From NCBI GenBank assembly GCA_009193035.1, contig SWDT01000183.1, positions 186,001-250,000 on the forward strand: DNA of 64,000 bases, written 5' to 3'. This DNA is from Halicephalobus mephisto (taxonomy: Eukaryota; Nematoda; Chromadorea; Rhabditida; Panagrolaimidae). This document shows, one piece after another, positions 24,151-35,384 of the stretch. The position numbers were made by a program, and so were the translations under genes. The notes below the pieces were generated by a model. The model was not told the origin of the DNA. It saw only the letters and a list, made by a program, of their open reading frames with translations, and did no database searches. Numbering within the stretch: position 1 is the first letter of the stretch; the number at the start of each line of letters is the position of its first letter.

Positions 24151-25310
24151 TAATCCAAATAATCATTTTTAAAAATTTAAATTAAAAAATTTCAAAAAAA
24201 ATTTAAATTAAAAAATTTAGAAAAAGTTTATATTAAAAAATTTTAAAAAAGTTTAAATTTAAAAAAATTTTAAAAAAAGTTTAAATTAAAAAAAAAATTT
24301 AAATTAAAAAATTTCAAAAAAAATTTAAATTTAAAAAATTTCAAAAAAGTTTATATTAAAAAATTTTTAAAAAATTCAAATTTTAAAAATTTCAAAAAAA
24401 GTTTAAATTTTAAAAATATCAAAAAAATTTAAATTTTAAAAATTTAGAAAAAGTTTATATTAAAAATTTTTTAAAAATTCAAATTTTAAAAATTTCGAAA
24501 AAGTTTAAATTTTAAAAATTAAAAAAAAATATAAATTAAAAATTTTCAAAAAAGTTTAAATTTTAAAAAATTTCAAAAAAAGTTTAAATTAAAAAATTTT
24601 CAAAAAATATAAGATTTAAAAAATATAAATTCAAAAAAGTTATTTTTAAAGAAACTTAAATTTTAAATTTTTTTTTCATTTTTTAAATTTTTTCTTTTTT
24701 TTCATTTTTTTTAACATTTATTTTTTTTATTTTTTTAAAATTTTTTGTGACTCAGTTTTCGGAAACGTTGGATTAATTTTTATTGGTTTTATATACATTT
24801 ATATTTACTTTATCCACATTGATTCTAAAAATATAGAAATCAACGAAAAAAATAAAATAAAAAAATTTACTTCCAAAGGTTTCCGGACAGAAAATCAAAT
24901 TTCCTTAAAAAAAGAATTTTTAGGATTTTTTAAAATAAAGTAATAATTTTAAATTATTTTTAAAAAAGTATATTTAAAAATAATTTTTTTTAAATTTAAA
25001 TTTTTATTTAAAAAATTAATTTTTAATATTTTTATTTTTATTTTAAAAAAATTATTTTTTAATATTTTTATTTTTATTTTAAAAGAAATTTTTTTTTTTA
25101 ATTTTTATTTTTATTTAAAAAAAATTTATTTTTTTAAATTTAAATTTTTATTTTAAAAGAAATTTATTTTTTTTTAAATTTAAATTTTTATTTTTAAAAG
25201 AAATTTATTTTTTTTAATTTTTATTAATTTTAAAAAACCCAAAAATTGAAAAAATTTCTAAAAATTGAAAAAATACTTAAATTTTAGCTTAAAGGTTCCC
25301 GAACGGAAAA
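24150..25310. repeat. A/T homopolymeric low-complexity tract
   Basis: Runs such as 'aaatttcaaaaaaagtttaa' and 'tttttatttttattttaaaa' give almost no information. I see no gene. Confidence 0.6.
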
Positions 25311-25460
25311 TGTACTTTTAGTCGGGATAATTCGCAGCCAGTACTTCGCTTTTAATTGATCGGTTTGCTTTGAGTTCCGGATCACACCAGGAAGGAATAT
25401 TTGGTCGTGCAACTGCTGTCCAACGAACGGTCAATATTTGCTTTGAGATTCCAAACAAAG
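25310..25460. promoter_or_regulatory. GC-rich island upstream of the F-box-like gene
   Basis: A 150-base block ('cgcagccagtacttcgcttt', then 'gtgcaactgctgtccaacga') differs sharply in composition from flanking tracts. It is a candidate enhancer or unrecognised exon. Confidence 0.25.
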
Positions 25461-25559
25461 TTTTAAATTTTTGATCGAAAACAAATTTTTCGAAATATTT
25501 TTAAAAAAAATAAAAACTTTTCTCAATTATCAAAATCAAGAACAACAATGTTTATTTTT

Positions 25560-26160
25560 TGCAATTTGAATTACTTCAGTTCAAATCCGAAATTTTCGAA
25601 TTTAAATTAATTTGGAATTTTTGGATTTAAATTAATTCGAAATTGGTTAAAAATTTTCGAATTTAAATTAATTCGAAATTTGTTAAAAATTTGAATTAGT
25701 TCGAAATTTTCGAATTTAAATTAATTCGAAATTTGTTAAAAATTTAAATTAATCCGAAATTTCCTAATTTAAATTAATTCGAAATTTTAGAATTTTGAAT
25801 TAATTTAAAATTTTCTATTTTAGAATTTAAATTAATTCTAATTCAGTTCTAAATTTGGATTAATTCGAAATTTTTAGATTTAAATTAATTTGAAATCGTT
25901 TCGAAATTTTCAGATTTAGATTAATTCGAATTCAGTTCTAAATTTAAATTAGTTCGAATTCAGTTCGAAATTTTCGGATTTAGATTAATTCTAATTCAGT
26001 TCGAAATTTAAATTAGTTCAAAATTTTTAGATTTAAATTAATTTGGAATCGTTTCGAAATTTTTGGATTTAGATTAATTCGAATTCAGTTCTAAATTTAA
26101 ATTAATTTGGAATCGTTTCGAAATTTTCGGATTTAGATTAATTCTAATTCAGTTCAGAAG
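25560..26160. repeat. Tandem repeat of 30-55-bp units (aaattaattcgaaattt)
   Basis: More than ten degenerate copies of 'aatttaaattaattcgaaat' and 'gatttagattaattctaatt' lie directly before the F-box-like gene. Confidence 0.75.
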
Positions 26161-26277
26161 TTCGAAAATCGGCAGCTCTGATCAGGAGCAGCTGGGGGAG
26201 GACAGATGCGCGACCATGTTTCCTCGGCACAATCTCAGTTCGAAAGAAAATTGAGTGGCTTTGTATTGATTTTTTAT

Positions 26278-27209
26278 ATGGATTTAGTTGTGATTTTTCC
26301 TTTCGATTATTTGCCAAATTTGGTCCAGATTAGATTTATCGAACTTTTGTCAAATGGTCGAATACGGGTCCTGAGAAAAACTTCGAAAAAAATAAAATTA
26401 AAAATCGACAAAATTCGAAAATTGAAATGTTCGAAAAATCGGCCGAAAAAAAATTATTTAATTTTCGAAGATTCTCTGTCGTTTGATTCTCTGCCAGAAG
26501 TCTTCAAAAACCGGCTATTCCAGCTGCTTACTGTAGATTCAATTACGAAACTTAAATTATCTTCGAAAAAAATTTCGAACGAAACAGAATCCTCGAGGCC
26601 AGGGACGGTTCTTCAAGATCTCGATTTTTGCAGAATTTTTCGACCAGGAAATTTGGGAATGATTTGTCCGACTTCTGAAATGCTTCAGAATCCTTCGAAA
26701 TTGAAGAAACTGAGGGTCGAAGGGATCCTGAAGGTGAGGGACGTTGTCCGGTGGTGGCCTGCCCTGAGGCATGTTCCTAAAACCTACAAATCCCTCAGAA
26801 TCTCGACGGGCCAACTGCCGACGTTGAAAATAGACTACTTCAGAAGACTCATTTGGCCCGGTCTGAAGTCGGTCAAAATCGAAGCTTACGAAATCGACGA
26901 CTTCAAAGGTCTTCTGGACGAACTTCTGCATGTTCAAGAAATCGAGTAAGTTATTTATTTTTATTTTGTAAATTAATACTCAAATTCAGAATCCGTGTGG
27001 AGACTTTAACGATTTTTTTTGACGAATTTTGTTCTCAAATTAATTCTTTCCTGGATTCGAAGCCTTCTTCGACGACCTTCTTCGACTGCATCCTCAAGAA
27101 TCACCGAATTTTTCTCTCCGACGGAAAACTCAAATTCTGCAATTACGGCGTTGTTCATCTTCCGGATCCTCGTGTTTTTCATCGTTATATCCGATCACTC
27201 ACTCATTAA
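26278..27209 (+). CDS. F-box-like protein, nematode type (2 exons)
   Basis: Exon 1 ends at 26945 and exon 2 is 26990-27209. The protein has two F-box-like segments: FDYLPNLVQIRFIELLS near the N-terminus and FDSLPEVFKNRLFQLLT followed by LKLSSKKISN further on. F-box proteins recruit substrates to SKP1-cullin ubiquitin ligases, and nematodes have large, fast-evolving F-box families. The C-terminal half (LRISTGQLPTLKI, WPGLKSVKIEAYEIDDF, then VETLTIFFDEF) resembles the substrate-side repeats or FTH/DUF38-like region of such proteins, but I cannot name it. I prefer the ATG at 26278 because the F-box begins right after it. An in-frame ATG at 26206 would add 24 residues without domain support. The first F-box is weak, so one functional F-box is possible. 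Confidence 0.6.
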
Positions 27210-27339
27210 CTATTTCATCAATAAAATTCAAAAAATATTTTAAATTTCCGAACCTCTAATAAGCCGTTTTTATCGAGGACAAAATTTCGAGAGATCTTTG
27301 ATCCGGTTTTGCAGAAAATAAAAATGTTATTTTTCGCCA

Positions 27340-27645
27340 AACTAAAATGACTTATTATTAGATCGTAGTTAGGGAATCCGGATCCGCTTGTAGACGAAAA
27401 AATATAAAATAACTCTACAGCCACGAAATAAATCACAACTCTACAAAAATTATTGTGCAATCTTAATGTTGGATCGTAGCTAGGGAATCCTGATCCGCTT
27501 GTAGACGAAAAATATATAAAATAACTTTATGGAGCCAGAGGCACGAAATAAATCACAACTCTCTTTTAAAATATTGTGCAATCTTAATGTTGGATCGTAG
27601 CTAAGGAATCCGGATCCGTTTGTAGACACAAATATATAAACGTAC
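27340..27645. repeat. Tandem repeat, about 120-bp unit, 2.5 copies
   Basis: The unit beginning 'ggatcgtagctagggaatcc' and ending 'tattgtgcaatcttaatgtt' occurs three times downstream of the F-box-like gene. Confidence 0.85.
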
Positions 27646-27669
27646 AAACATAAAGAGTGATTTAATGCA

Positions 27670-28245
27670 TATAAAAACGGTATATGATATATAGTTTATC
27701 GATATATCAGAACGATTCTGATCTATCAGATATATTACAGTTTATTCACTGATATATTAAATATAATGCAGTGATATGTCATGTTCAGTTATGTACCTGT
27801 GTTTTGGATATAATACATTTATTCATTGTAGTTTATTCACTGATACATTGTATATAATGCAGTGATATGTCATGTTCAGTTTATGTACCTGTGTATTGGA
27901 TATGATGCACTTACACATTGTAGTTTATTCACTGATATATTAAATATAATGCAGTGATATATTATGCTCAGTTATGTACCTGTGTATTGTATATAATGCA
28001 CTTATACATTGTAGTTTATTCACTAATACATTGTATATAATGCAGTGATATATTATGCTCAGTTATGTACCTGTGTATTGCATATAATGCACTTATACAT
28101 TGTAGTTTATTCACTAATATATTAAATATAATGCACTCATACATTCCACTCAATTTATGCACTAATACATTGCATATATTCCAGTGATATGTTATGTTCA
28201 GTTTATGCACTAGTATATTAGAGCTATTTGTTGTGTGTGTACAAG
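27670..28245. repeat. Tandem repeat, about 93-bp unit, 5-6 copies
   Basis: Phrases 'ttcactgatatattaaatat', 'aatgcagtgatatgtcatgt' and 'tatgtacctgtgtattggat' recur at about 93-base spacing. A minus-strand open frame over this region (LVHKLN repeats) is a product of the repeat. Confidence 0.85.
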
Positions 28246-28305
28246 TCTGTAATGGTATTTTCGAAGAAAAATCTATTGTCAATGTTTTATGAATTATTCG
28301 AACTT

Positions 28306-30559
28306 TTATTTTGATATAACGAAATTAAATTCTCCTCCGAAGGCTTTTTTAACTTCTTTATCTAGTCTATTCCTACGTAGCCTCAGGTATCCTCGAGTGA
28401 TCTCCGGCAAATCCTGGTCGGAGCAGCTGAGGACGAAGTTCATCTTGGCTTTCAAGACGAAGCACCGAGTGAAATGGGATTTGAATTTCGAAATGAATTC
28501 CTCATGTTCCTTCATTGTGGCGTTTCGTGAGTAGACATAGTTGACAGCCAAAGTGCCCTTAGGGGTCAGACAGGAAGAAAGAGCTTCGATGATGGAAGGC
28601 ACGAGGAACGGAGCTGTCGGACAGATCAAAGGATTGAGATTGTCGTTGTAACAGACGTCCAAAATGATTAGATCGAATTCTGGAAAAATATAAAATTATT
28701 AAAGTTGAAATTTCGTGTAAATTTATATTTTTCCAGAATTCACTGAAAAGTTCCAAAAATTTCAAAGATTAGGGAGAACTTTTGGAATCTGGAAGCATAT
28801 TCTGAAGTCTTTGGAACTTTTATAAAAGTTTTTACAATCTTCTAGAATCTTGTGGGAATTTTCGAAACATTCCAGAAATTAGGGAAATTTTGAAATCTCC
28901 AGATTCTGCAGAGATTTCTAGAACCCAATCCGGGATTCTGAAACTTTCTAGGATTCTGAAATCTTCTGGGATTCTGAAACTTCTGGAATTCTGAAAAATT
29001 CTAGGATTCTGAAAACTTCTAGGATTCTGAAAATTTCTAGAATTCTGAAAACTTCTAGAATTCTGAAATGTTCTAGAATTCTGAAATCTTCTAGGATTCT
29101 GAAACCTTCTGGAATCCAGTGTAGACTTTTGGAATCATTTGATACTTCGAGTCGTAGAAATTTTTGGAAATTCTTGTCGGGACCGTTTTGTGGAAAAACT
29201 TATTTTTTATTTTTGCAATACTGTAATTAATGGACGTGGATTACCTTGACCGGTTTCTACGACGAATCTGACGCCGTCATTAATGATGACTTGGTGGTTG
29301 TTGTCCTCCTTCAACCCGAACCACTTGGCAGCAATGTACTTCATCGTCGAATCCACTTCTACCGTAGTCATTGTGGCCTGGAATTAATCTCCAAAAAAAT
29401 ATAAACAAATACAGTACCTCAGGGAAGTTCTCAGAGAAGAACAAGTTGAATCCTCCTCCGCCAAGACCCAACTGAAGTATATTCGCTTTTTGCAAGTCCT
29501 TCAACTTTCCGAAAGTACCAAAGTCAAAAGCAGACTGCAACATGGCCCTCATATAGAGCGATGATAATTCTGGTTTTTTAATTTTCTCAATTTTTTCAAT
29601 TTCTTCAATTTTCTCAATTTTTTCTTTTTTTTTAATTTTCTCAATTTTTCCAATTTCTTCAATTTTCTCAATTTTTTCTTTTTTTTTAATTTCTTCAATT
29701 TTTTCGATTTTTTCAATTTCTTCAATTTTTTCAATTTTTTCAATTTTTTCAATTTTTTCTTTTTTTTCTTTTTTTTCGATTTTTTCAACTATCACTTGAG
29801 ACAAAACAGCGTCGTCGAAGGATTCTGATTTCAATTTTCTTTTGAAAATGGTTTCTGTCACGAAATAATCGACGATGACGAAACATTTATTCTGAAGTTG
29901 ACTACAGACAACTTCTTGAATTGTGTCCTTGGGACCTAGTTTTAACTTGGATCCAGAAGTTCCCAAAGTGTAAAAATGCGATTCAGAAGACAAGTAGCCA
30001 TGTAGCTGGAAAATTAATTTATAAATTTAAAAAAAAATAAAGATTTTAAAAATAAGAAAATTCAAAAATTAATGAATTTTAAAAACAAATTTTAAAATAA
30101 ATAAATTGAAGAATTTTAAAAATAAGGAAATTTTAAATTTTAAAAATTAACTAATTTTAAAATAAATGAAATTTAATTTTTAAAAATCAAGAAATCTTAA
30201 AAATGAAAAAAATTTTAATTTTTAAAATAAATTAAATTAAATTTTTGAAAATAAATAAAATAAAATTTTGAAAAATGAATAAAATTATAATTTTTAAAAT
30301 AAATTAAATAAAATTTTTGAAAACAAATAAAATTTTAAATTTTTGAAAATAAATAAAATTATAATTTTAAAAATAAATAAAATAAAATTTTTAAAAATAA
30401 ATAAAATTATAATTTTTTGAAATAAATAAAATTTTAAATTTTAAAAATAAATTTAATTTTAAATTTTACCTTATAAAAACAAAGAATCAAAGAAAAAATA
30501 ATAATAATTAATCTTGCAATATAAGCCCGGTATTTTAGCCATTTTTGGTAAATAATCAT
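28306..30559 (-). CDS. Membrane-anchored class I methyltransferase, METTL13/spermidine-synthase-like, with KIE-repeat insertion
   Basis: Exons 30559-30470, 30005-29418, 29377-29245 and 28679-28306 give 394 aa. Exon 1 encodes a basic start and one hydrophobic segment (RLIIIIFSLILCFY), so a single-pass membrane anchor is likely. The methyltransferase core is clear: ANILQLGLGGGGFNLFF (SAM glycine loop), TTVEVDSTMKYIAAKWFG (acidic residue after beta-2), VIINDGVRFV and EFDLIILDVCYND, then LTPKGTLAVNYVYSR. The order and spacing match the C-terminal domain of METTL13 and spermidine synthases. The polyamine-binding gatekeeper residues are not evident, so a protein or small-molecule methyltransferase is the safer call. 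Residues about 104-174 are a pure Lys/Ile/Glu repeat inserted before the SAM loop. The substrate is unknown. Confidence 0.78.
28760..29165. repeat. TTCTAGGATTCTGAAA array in methyltransferase intron
   Basis: About 15 copies of an 18-20-base unit ('ttctaggattctgaaaactt') lie at 28920-29110. It is related to the arrays at 18840 and 59060. Confidence 0.8.
29574..29786 (-). repeat. Coding microsatellite: (KIE)n repeat
   Basis: On the plus strand the run reads 'ttttttcaattttctcaatt' and variants. In the gene frame it gives about 70 residues of KIE, KIEE and KKEK repeats, inside exon 2 of the methyltransferase-like gene. Confidence 0.9.
30010..30465. repeat. Low-complexity first intron of the methyltransferase gene
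   Basis: Repeated 'aataaataaaattttaaatt' and 'tttttgaaaataaataaaat'. No exon-like sequence. Confidence 0.6.
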
Positions 30560-30744
30560 TAATTTTTTTAATTTTTAAAAATGCCAAAAATTTTCAAAGA
30601 AGGGTTGTCTAGAAAATATCATCATTATTCAAAAACTATCTTAAATAATTCCTGTTTTAAAGTCGTACAAGTTGCTTGGAGACGAATTCTAAGAAAAATA
30701 AATTTAAATTTTTTTTTTTTTACAACGAAAACTAGTGCTTTGTT

Positions 30745-31275
30745 TTATGAAAGCTGACAATTAGAGTTCGAAATCGAAGTTGGTAATCAAAGTTGATAAA
30801 GTTCAAGATCGAAATTGACAGTTAGAGTTCAAAGTTAAAATTGGTAATCAAAGTTGATGATCAAAGTTCGAAATCAAAGTTGGTAATCAAAGGTCAAAGT
30901 CGAAGTTGATGGCTAAAGTTCGAAATTGAAGTTGACAGTCACAGTTTGACGTCAAAATTTGTAGTTAAGTTCGACCTCAAAGTTGGTAGTCGAAGTTGGT
31001 AGTCAAAGTTCGGCATCAAAGTTGACAGTTAAAGGTCAAAGTCGAAGTTGATGGCTAAAGTTCGAAATTGAAGTTGATAGTTAAAGGTCAAAGTCAAAGC
31101 TGATAGTCACAGTTTGAAGTCAAAATTTGTAGTTAAGTTCGACCTCAAAGTTGACAGTCGAAGTTGGTAGTCAAAGTTCGGCATCAAAGTTGACAGTTAA
31201 AGTTCGAAGTCGAAGCTCTACTTTAAAGTTGACAGTTGAGGTTCGACCTCAAAATTAACGGTTAAAGTTTGAAAT
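30745..31275. repeat. AAAGTTGATAGTC array, second locus
   Basis: More than 20 degenerate copies of a 20-25-base unit (aagttggtagtcaaagttcg, aaagttgacagttaaaggtc). A 110-base higher-order duplication ('aaggtcaaagtcgaagttga' onwards) is visible at about 30885 and 31025. Same family as 6015-6605. Confidence 0.8.
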
Positions 31276-31459
31276 CTAAATTTAGATTTTCCGCGATCAA
31301 ATACGACTTGTGGATCACATTGGGATTCGAAAAGTCCAAATATCATCGTCAATTTAAGCCAGATTTTTGGGATAAAAAATTCGTGTTATTTTAGAAGAAG
31401 AAGTTTAAATTTTAATTTCGAACTTTGATCGTCAACTTTGAAAATGCGAAGCATAGTTC

Positions 31460-31805
31460 ATTGAAATCATTGAAACAGAAACTATAATAAAAATAAAAGA
31501 CCAGATGAGATAATATGAATATCAGGAGACCTAGGGTACTGTAGAGCAATAATGAAGTTTTCAGAATATTATGCTGGGATTTATGTAGATATCGAAACAG
31601 AAACTATAATAAAAAATAAAAGACCAGATAAGATAACATGAATATCAGGAGACCTAGAGTACTGTAGAGCAATAATGAAGTTTTCTGGGTATTATGCTGG
31701 AATTTATATAGATGTTGAAACAAAAACTATAATAAAAATAAAAGACCAGAAGATATAACATGAATATCAGGAGACCTAGAGTACTGTAGGGCAAAAATTA
31801 CTTTT
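31460..31805. repeat. Tandem repeat, about 128-bp unit, 2.7 copies
   Basis: The unit 'gaaacagaaactataataaa' with 'aatatcaggagacctagggt' and 'actgtagagcaataatgaag' occurs three times. Confidence 0.85.
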
Positions 31806-31989
31806 GGTTATCTGTTGTGACTGTTCATATACGTTTTTTCTGTACCTTATTTGTTAAGTAAAGATTTATATTATTCTTTTTATTCTTAATCTTAACAAAA
31901 ATGAACTTCTTAGATTACGGTCCTTGGATTAAATTACAAAAGGTACAAAATTCTGAAATTTAAAAACTTCCGGAACAACATAAATAATT

Positions 31990-32470
31990 TATTTTACAAT
32001 TTTTGGTCTCGAAAAGATTTCTTTAACATAGTCAAAAAACATAGTTTGCTTGGGTTTTGGAAAGATTTCCTTGACATAGTCAAGAAATATAGTTTGCTTG
32101 ATCTCGAAAAAACTTTTTTAACATGAGCAAAGAAATATACAGTTTGCTTGATCTTAGAAATATTTCCTTGACATAGTCAAGAAACATAGTTTGCTTGGGT
32201 TTTGGAAAGATTTCCTTAACATAGGCAAAAAACATAGTTTGCTTGATCTTGGAAAGACTTTTTTAACATGAGCAAAGAAATATAGTTTGCTTCATCTCGA
32301 AAAAATTTCCTTGACATGGTCAAAAAACATAGTTTGCTTGGGTTTTGGAAAGATTTTCTTAACATAGTCAAGAAATAGTTTTTTTGATCCCGAAAAAATT
32401 TCCCCAACATAGTCAAAAAAAATTGTTTGATCCCGAAAAAAGTTTCCCAACATAAAAAAGGGAATATACG
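31990..32470. repeat. Tandem repeat, about 56-bp unit, 8-9 copies
   Basis: Unit 'gatttccttgacatagtcaa' followed by 'gaaacatagtttgcttgggt'. Copies vary and alternate between two subtypes (…gggttttggaaag and …gatctcgaaaaa). A minus-strand open frame here (MLGKFFRDQKNY repeats) is repeat-derived. Confidence 0.85.
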
Positions 32471-32479
32471 GTTTCTTTT

Positions 32480-32781
32480 GACGAGGAATGTGTTTGTTAC
32501 ATGAGTCTAGTTTCGATACAGATTTTGTATTGTGCCTTAGGCATCTCCTAAATAAGATCCCCTACAGTATCTACCTTTCTCGTCCTTGCACGGACCGACA
32601 AACACAACAATGGTCTTCGAAAAAATCCAAAGATAATAAGGAACAATTTTTTTCAACGGGAATTGGCGTCATCAAAAAAAAAAAAAAAATTGGGCATTGT
32701 TGAAGACCGAATAATCCATTTTTGGAGGATTTTTTCCGAAAAAAGTAGATTACTGAATTTCGTTTTTGTGGATCTTTGAAA
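32480..32781 (+). promoter_or_regulatory. Upstream region of the acyl-CoA ligase gene
   Basis: This unique-looking, GC-richer sequence includes a run of 16 A's (about 32675-32690). It lies immediately before the ATG at 32782 and is the likely promoter and 5'UTR. No motif is decisive. Confidence 0.35.
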
Positions 32782-35328
32782 ATGGAAATCGACCAGAAGC
32801 AGCTCTTTCATCTGGCGATTCTGGAAGCAGCGGAGAAATTCGGAGACGAAGTAGCTTTGGTGAGATATTTATTTATTAAATATATTTTTAAATCAAAATT
32901 CTGTGAAAATTTCTGAAATTTTGCTAATTTTCGGAAATTTAAAAAAAGATTTTGAAATTTTCTGAAGTTTCTAGGATACTGTAGAAGTTTTTAAAAATTT
33001 AGTAAAATTTTCTGAAATTTTATTTTAATTTTTCAAACATTTCAGAATTTTAAAAATTTTATTTTAACTTTTAAATCATCTTCAAATTTCATAAAAATTT
33101 TAAAATTTTATTTTAATTTTCGAAATATTTTCAAATTTTATAAAAATTTTAAAAATTTATTTTAATTTTTAAAACATTTTCAAATTTCATAAAAATTTTA
33201 AAAATTTATTTTAATTTTCGAAATATTTTCAAATTTTATAGAAGTTTTCAAAATTTTATTTTAATTTTTCAAACATTTTCAAATTTTATAAAAGTTTTAA
33301 AAATTTATTTTAATTTTCGAAATATTTTCAAATTTTATAAAAATTTTAAAAATTTATTTTAATTTTTAAAACATTTTCAAATTTCATAAAAATTTTAAAA
33401 ATTTATTTTAACTTTTGAATCATCTTCAAATTTCATAAAAATTTCAAAAATTTTATTTTAACTTTTGAATCATCTTCAAATTTCACAGAAATTTTTAGAA
33501 TCTTTCAGAATCATGTAGAAGATTCTGGAATTTTTGAATATTTTAAGAAAATTCCCGAATTTGCCAAGACCTCGTTGGAATTTTTCAGTTTTAAAAATTT
33601 TATAAATTTCTAAAATTTCTAGAATCTTTCAAAATTTTCGAAATTTCAAAAATCAACATCTGAAATTGATAATTTTAAAAATTATTTCGCAAAAATTTAA
33701 AATTTTTTATTAAATTTGTTTTTGAATTGATTTTTCAGATAGAAGCAGAATCGAAGAAAGTTTTGACTTTTTCGGAATTTCGAAAAAAATGTTTTCAATT
33801 TGCTGCGGTTGTGAGTGAACACGTGGGTCCGGTGCCTGAGGGCGAGTCCCCGGGGAGCCCCGGGACGATCATGGTCTTGCTCCCGAACTGCGCCGATTAC
33901 CCTGTTGTTTTCTGTGGGGCGGCCCTCCTCGGTCGTCCAATTTGCGGAATAAATCCGGATTCTACAAAACAAGAATTACGAAATTACGCAAAAAAATCAA
34001 ATTCGAAAATTGTTGTTTGTTCTGGAGAACTTCTGGATACGGTAAAGGAGAGTTTCGATTTTGAAGAAATGAAGATTTTTGTTTTTGAAAATCAAAAAAA
34101 TGAAGATGATGGAAAAGTAGTGAATTTGGAACTTCTGAAAACACCCTTCGATGAAAACCTGGCCTCGACCCTGGGCGCCCGGTCCAGGGCCCTGCTGTCC
34201 GTCGACGACGTCCTCATCGCCCCCCTCAGCTCCGGATCCACCGGCGAACCCAAATGTGTTTTGTTGACTCACAAAAACTTCAATTTTGCGACAAAAATCC
34301 TTAAAAAATCACTTTTTGATAAATTAAGTTCTACAGGAAAAAAATCAAATTTAGCTTTTCTTCCATTTTATCACGCAAGTGGATTCTGGGCCTTGTGTTT
34401 CTGTCTTCTGAACGGCCATCAATCAATCATTATGAAATCGTTCCAGCCAATGGTCATGATGGAATATCTTCAAAATTTCAAAATCGATGTGGTTAATCTA
34501 GTTCCGTCTTTGGTGAATTACTTGATCAAAAATCATCGTGAATTTCGTTTTTTCGATCTTTCGAATCTGAAGACGGTACTTTGTGGAAGTGCTCCAATTG
34601 GAAAAGATATAATCAAAAAATTTATCGAAATATATCCTCATGTTGAAGATTTTATTCAAGGATACGGTATGACAGAAGTTGTTTGTTTGAGTCATCTGAC
34701 TCCCTTGGGGAATTCTGCCAAAGATGAAGATCACAGTGGAAGTTGCGGGAAACTTCTGGAAGGATTCGAAGCAATGATCGTCGATCCCGAAACTCACGAA
34801 ATCCGGAATCATCCGAACGAACCAGGAGAGCTCTGGCTGAGGTCGGATTGCATCATGAAGGGATACTTGAACGACGATGAAGAAAATTCGAAATTTTCAG
34901 AATCCTCTGGATGGCTAAAAACCGGCGATATTTTATTTTTCGATGAAGACGGATTTTACTACGTCGTGGACAGGTTGAAGAACATGATCAAAGTCAACGG
35001 GATGCAAGTGGCTCCTTTGGAAATCGAAAATTTAATTTTAAAATTAAATTTTATTTCGGAAGTTTCTGTCATCGGAATCCAGGACGCAGATGCCGGAGAA
35101 GTTCCTCTTGCTTTTGTTGTTTTTAATAAAGCCGAATTAGAAGGAAAAATGACGACTTCTGAAGCCATCGAAGTCCTCAGGGATTTTGTTCATTCCAGAG
35201 TGGCTTCTCATAAGCAACTCCGAGGGGGCATTATCCCCCTCGAGAAGCTCCCCAAGACCTCCACCGGCAAGGTCATCAAAAAAGAACTTCTAAGTCTCGC
35301 TATGGCCGAACACGAAACTGTTTTGTGA
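32782..35328 (+). CDS. AMP-forming acyl-CoA synthetase / 4-coumarate-CoA ligase-like
   Basis: Exon 1 is 32782-32859 and exon 2 is 33739-35328 (555 aa). ANL-superfamily motifs appear in order: the ATP/AMP-binding loop LSSGSTGEPKCVLLTHKN (about residues 190-207), QGYGMTE (about 333-339), the hinge region WLKTGD then DRLKNMIKVNGMQVAPLEIE, and the C-terminal PKTSTGKVIKKEL with the catalytic Lys. The enzyme activates a carboxylic acid to an acyl-adenylate and then to the CoA thioester. Sequence style is 4CL/luciferase-like, a group that in nematodes acts mostly on fatty acids. The tail ends ETVL, with no clear peroxisomal SKL signal. There is no signal peptide. The 879-base intron is repeat-filled. 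GC-rich blocks (33815-33955, 34160-34255, 35215-35280) alternate with AT-rich coding. The true substrate cannot be read from sequence. Confidence 0.9.
33000..33500. repeat. Intronic tandem repeat, about 55-bp unit, 8-9 copies
   Basis: Unit 'ttttaatttttaaaacattt' followed by 'tcaaatttcataaaaatttt' fills most of the ligase intron. Confidence 0.8.
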
Positions 35329-35384
35329 TTTTATAATTCTACAGTAACAAAAATTATCGTAATCGTGATATCATAAAGTTGAAA

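Noticed and set aside
16934..26205. Search for a transposon, CRISPR, tRNA or rRNA gene in the large desert
   Set aside because: No transposase, reverse transcriptase, regular direct-repeat-spacer pattern, cloverleaf or rRNA core was seen by eye. The repeats are short tandem or decayed units.
28016..28282. Minus-strand 88-codon frame with LVHKLN repeats
   Set aside because: Entirely inside the 93-bp tandem repeat, with no start context or domain.
29549..29788. Lys/Leu-only open frame
   Set aside because: It is another frame of the KIE microsatellite, not a separate gene.
33697..34272. Minus-strand frames opposite the acyl-CoA ligase
   Set aside because: GC-rich shadows of conserved ANL-family coding.
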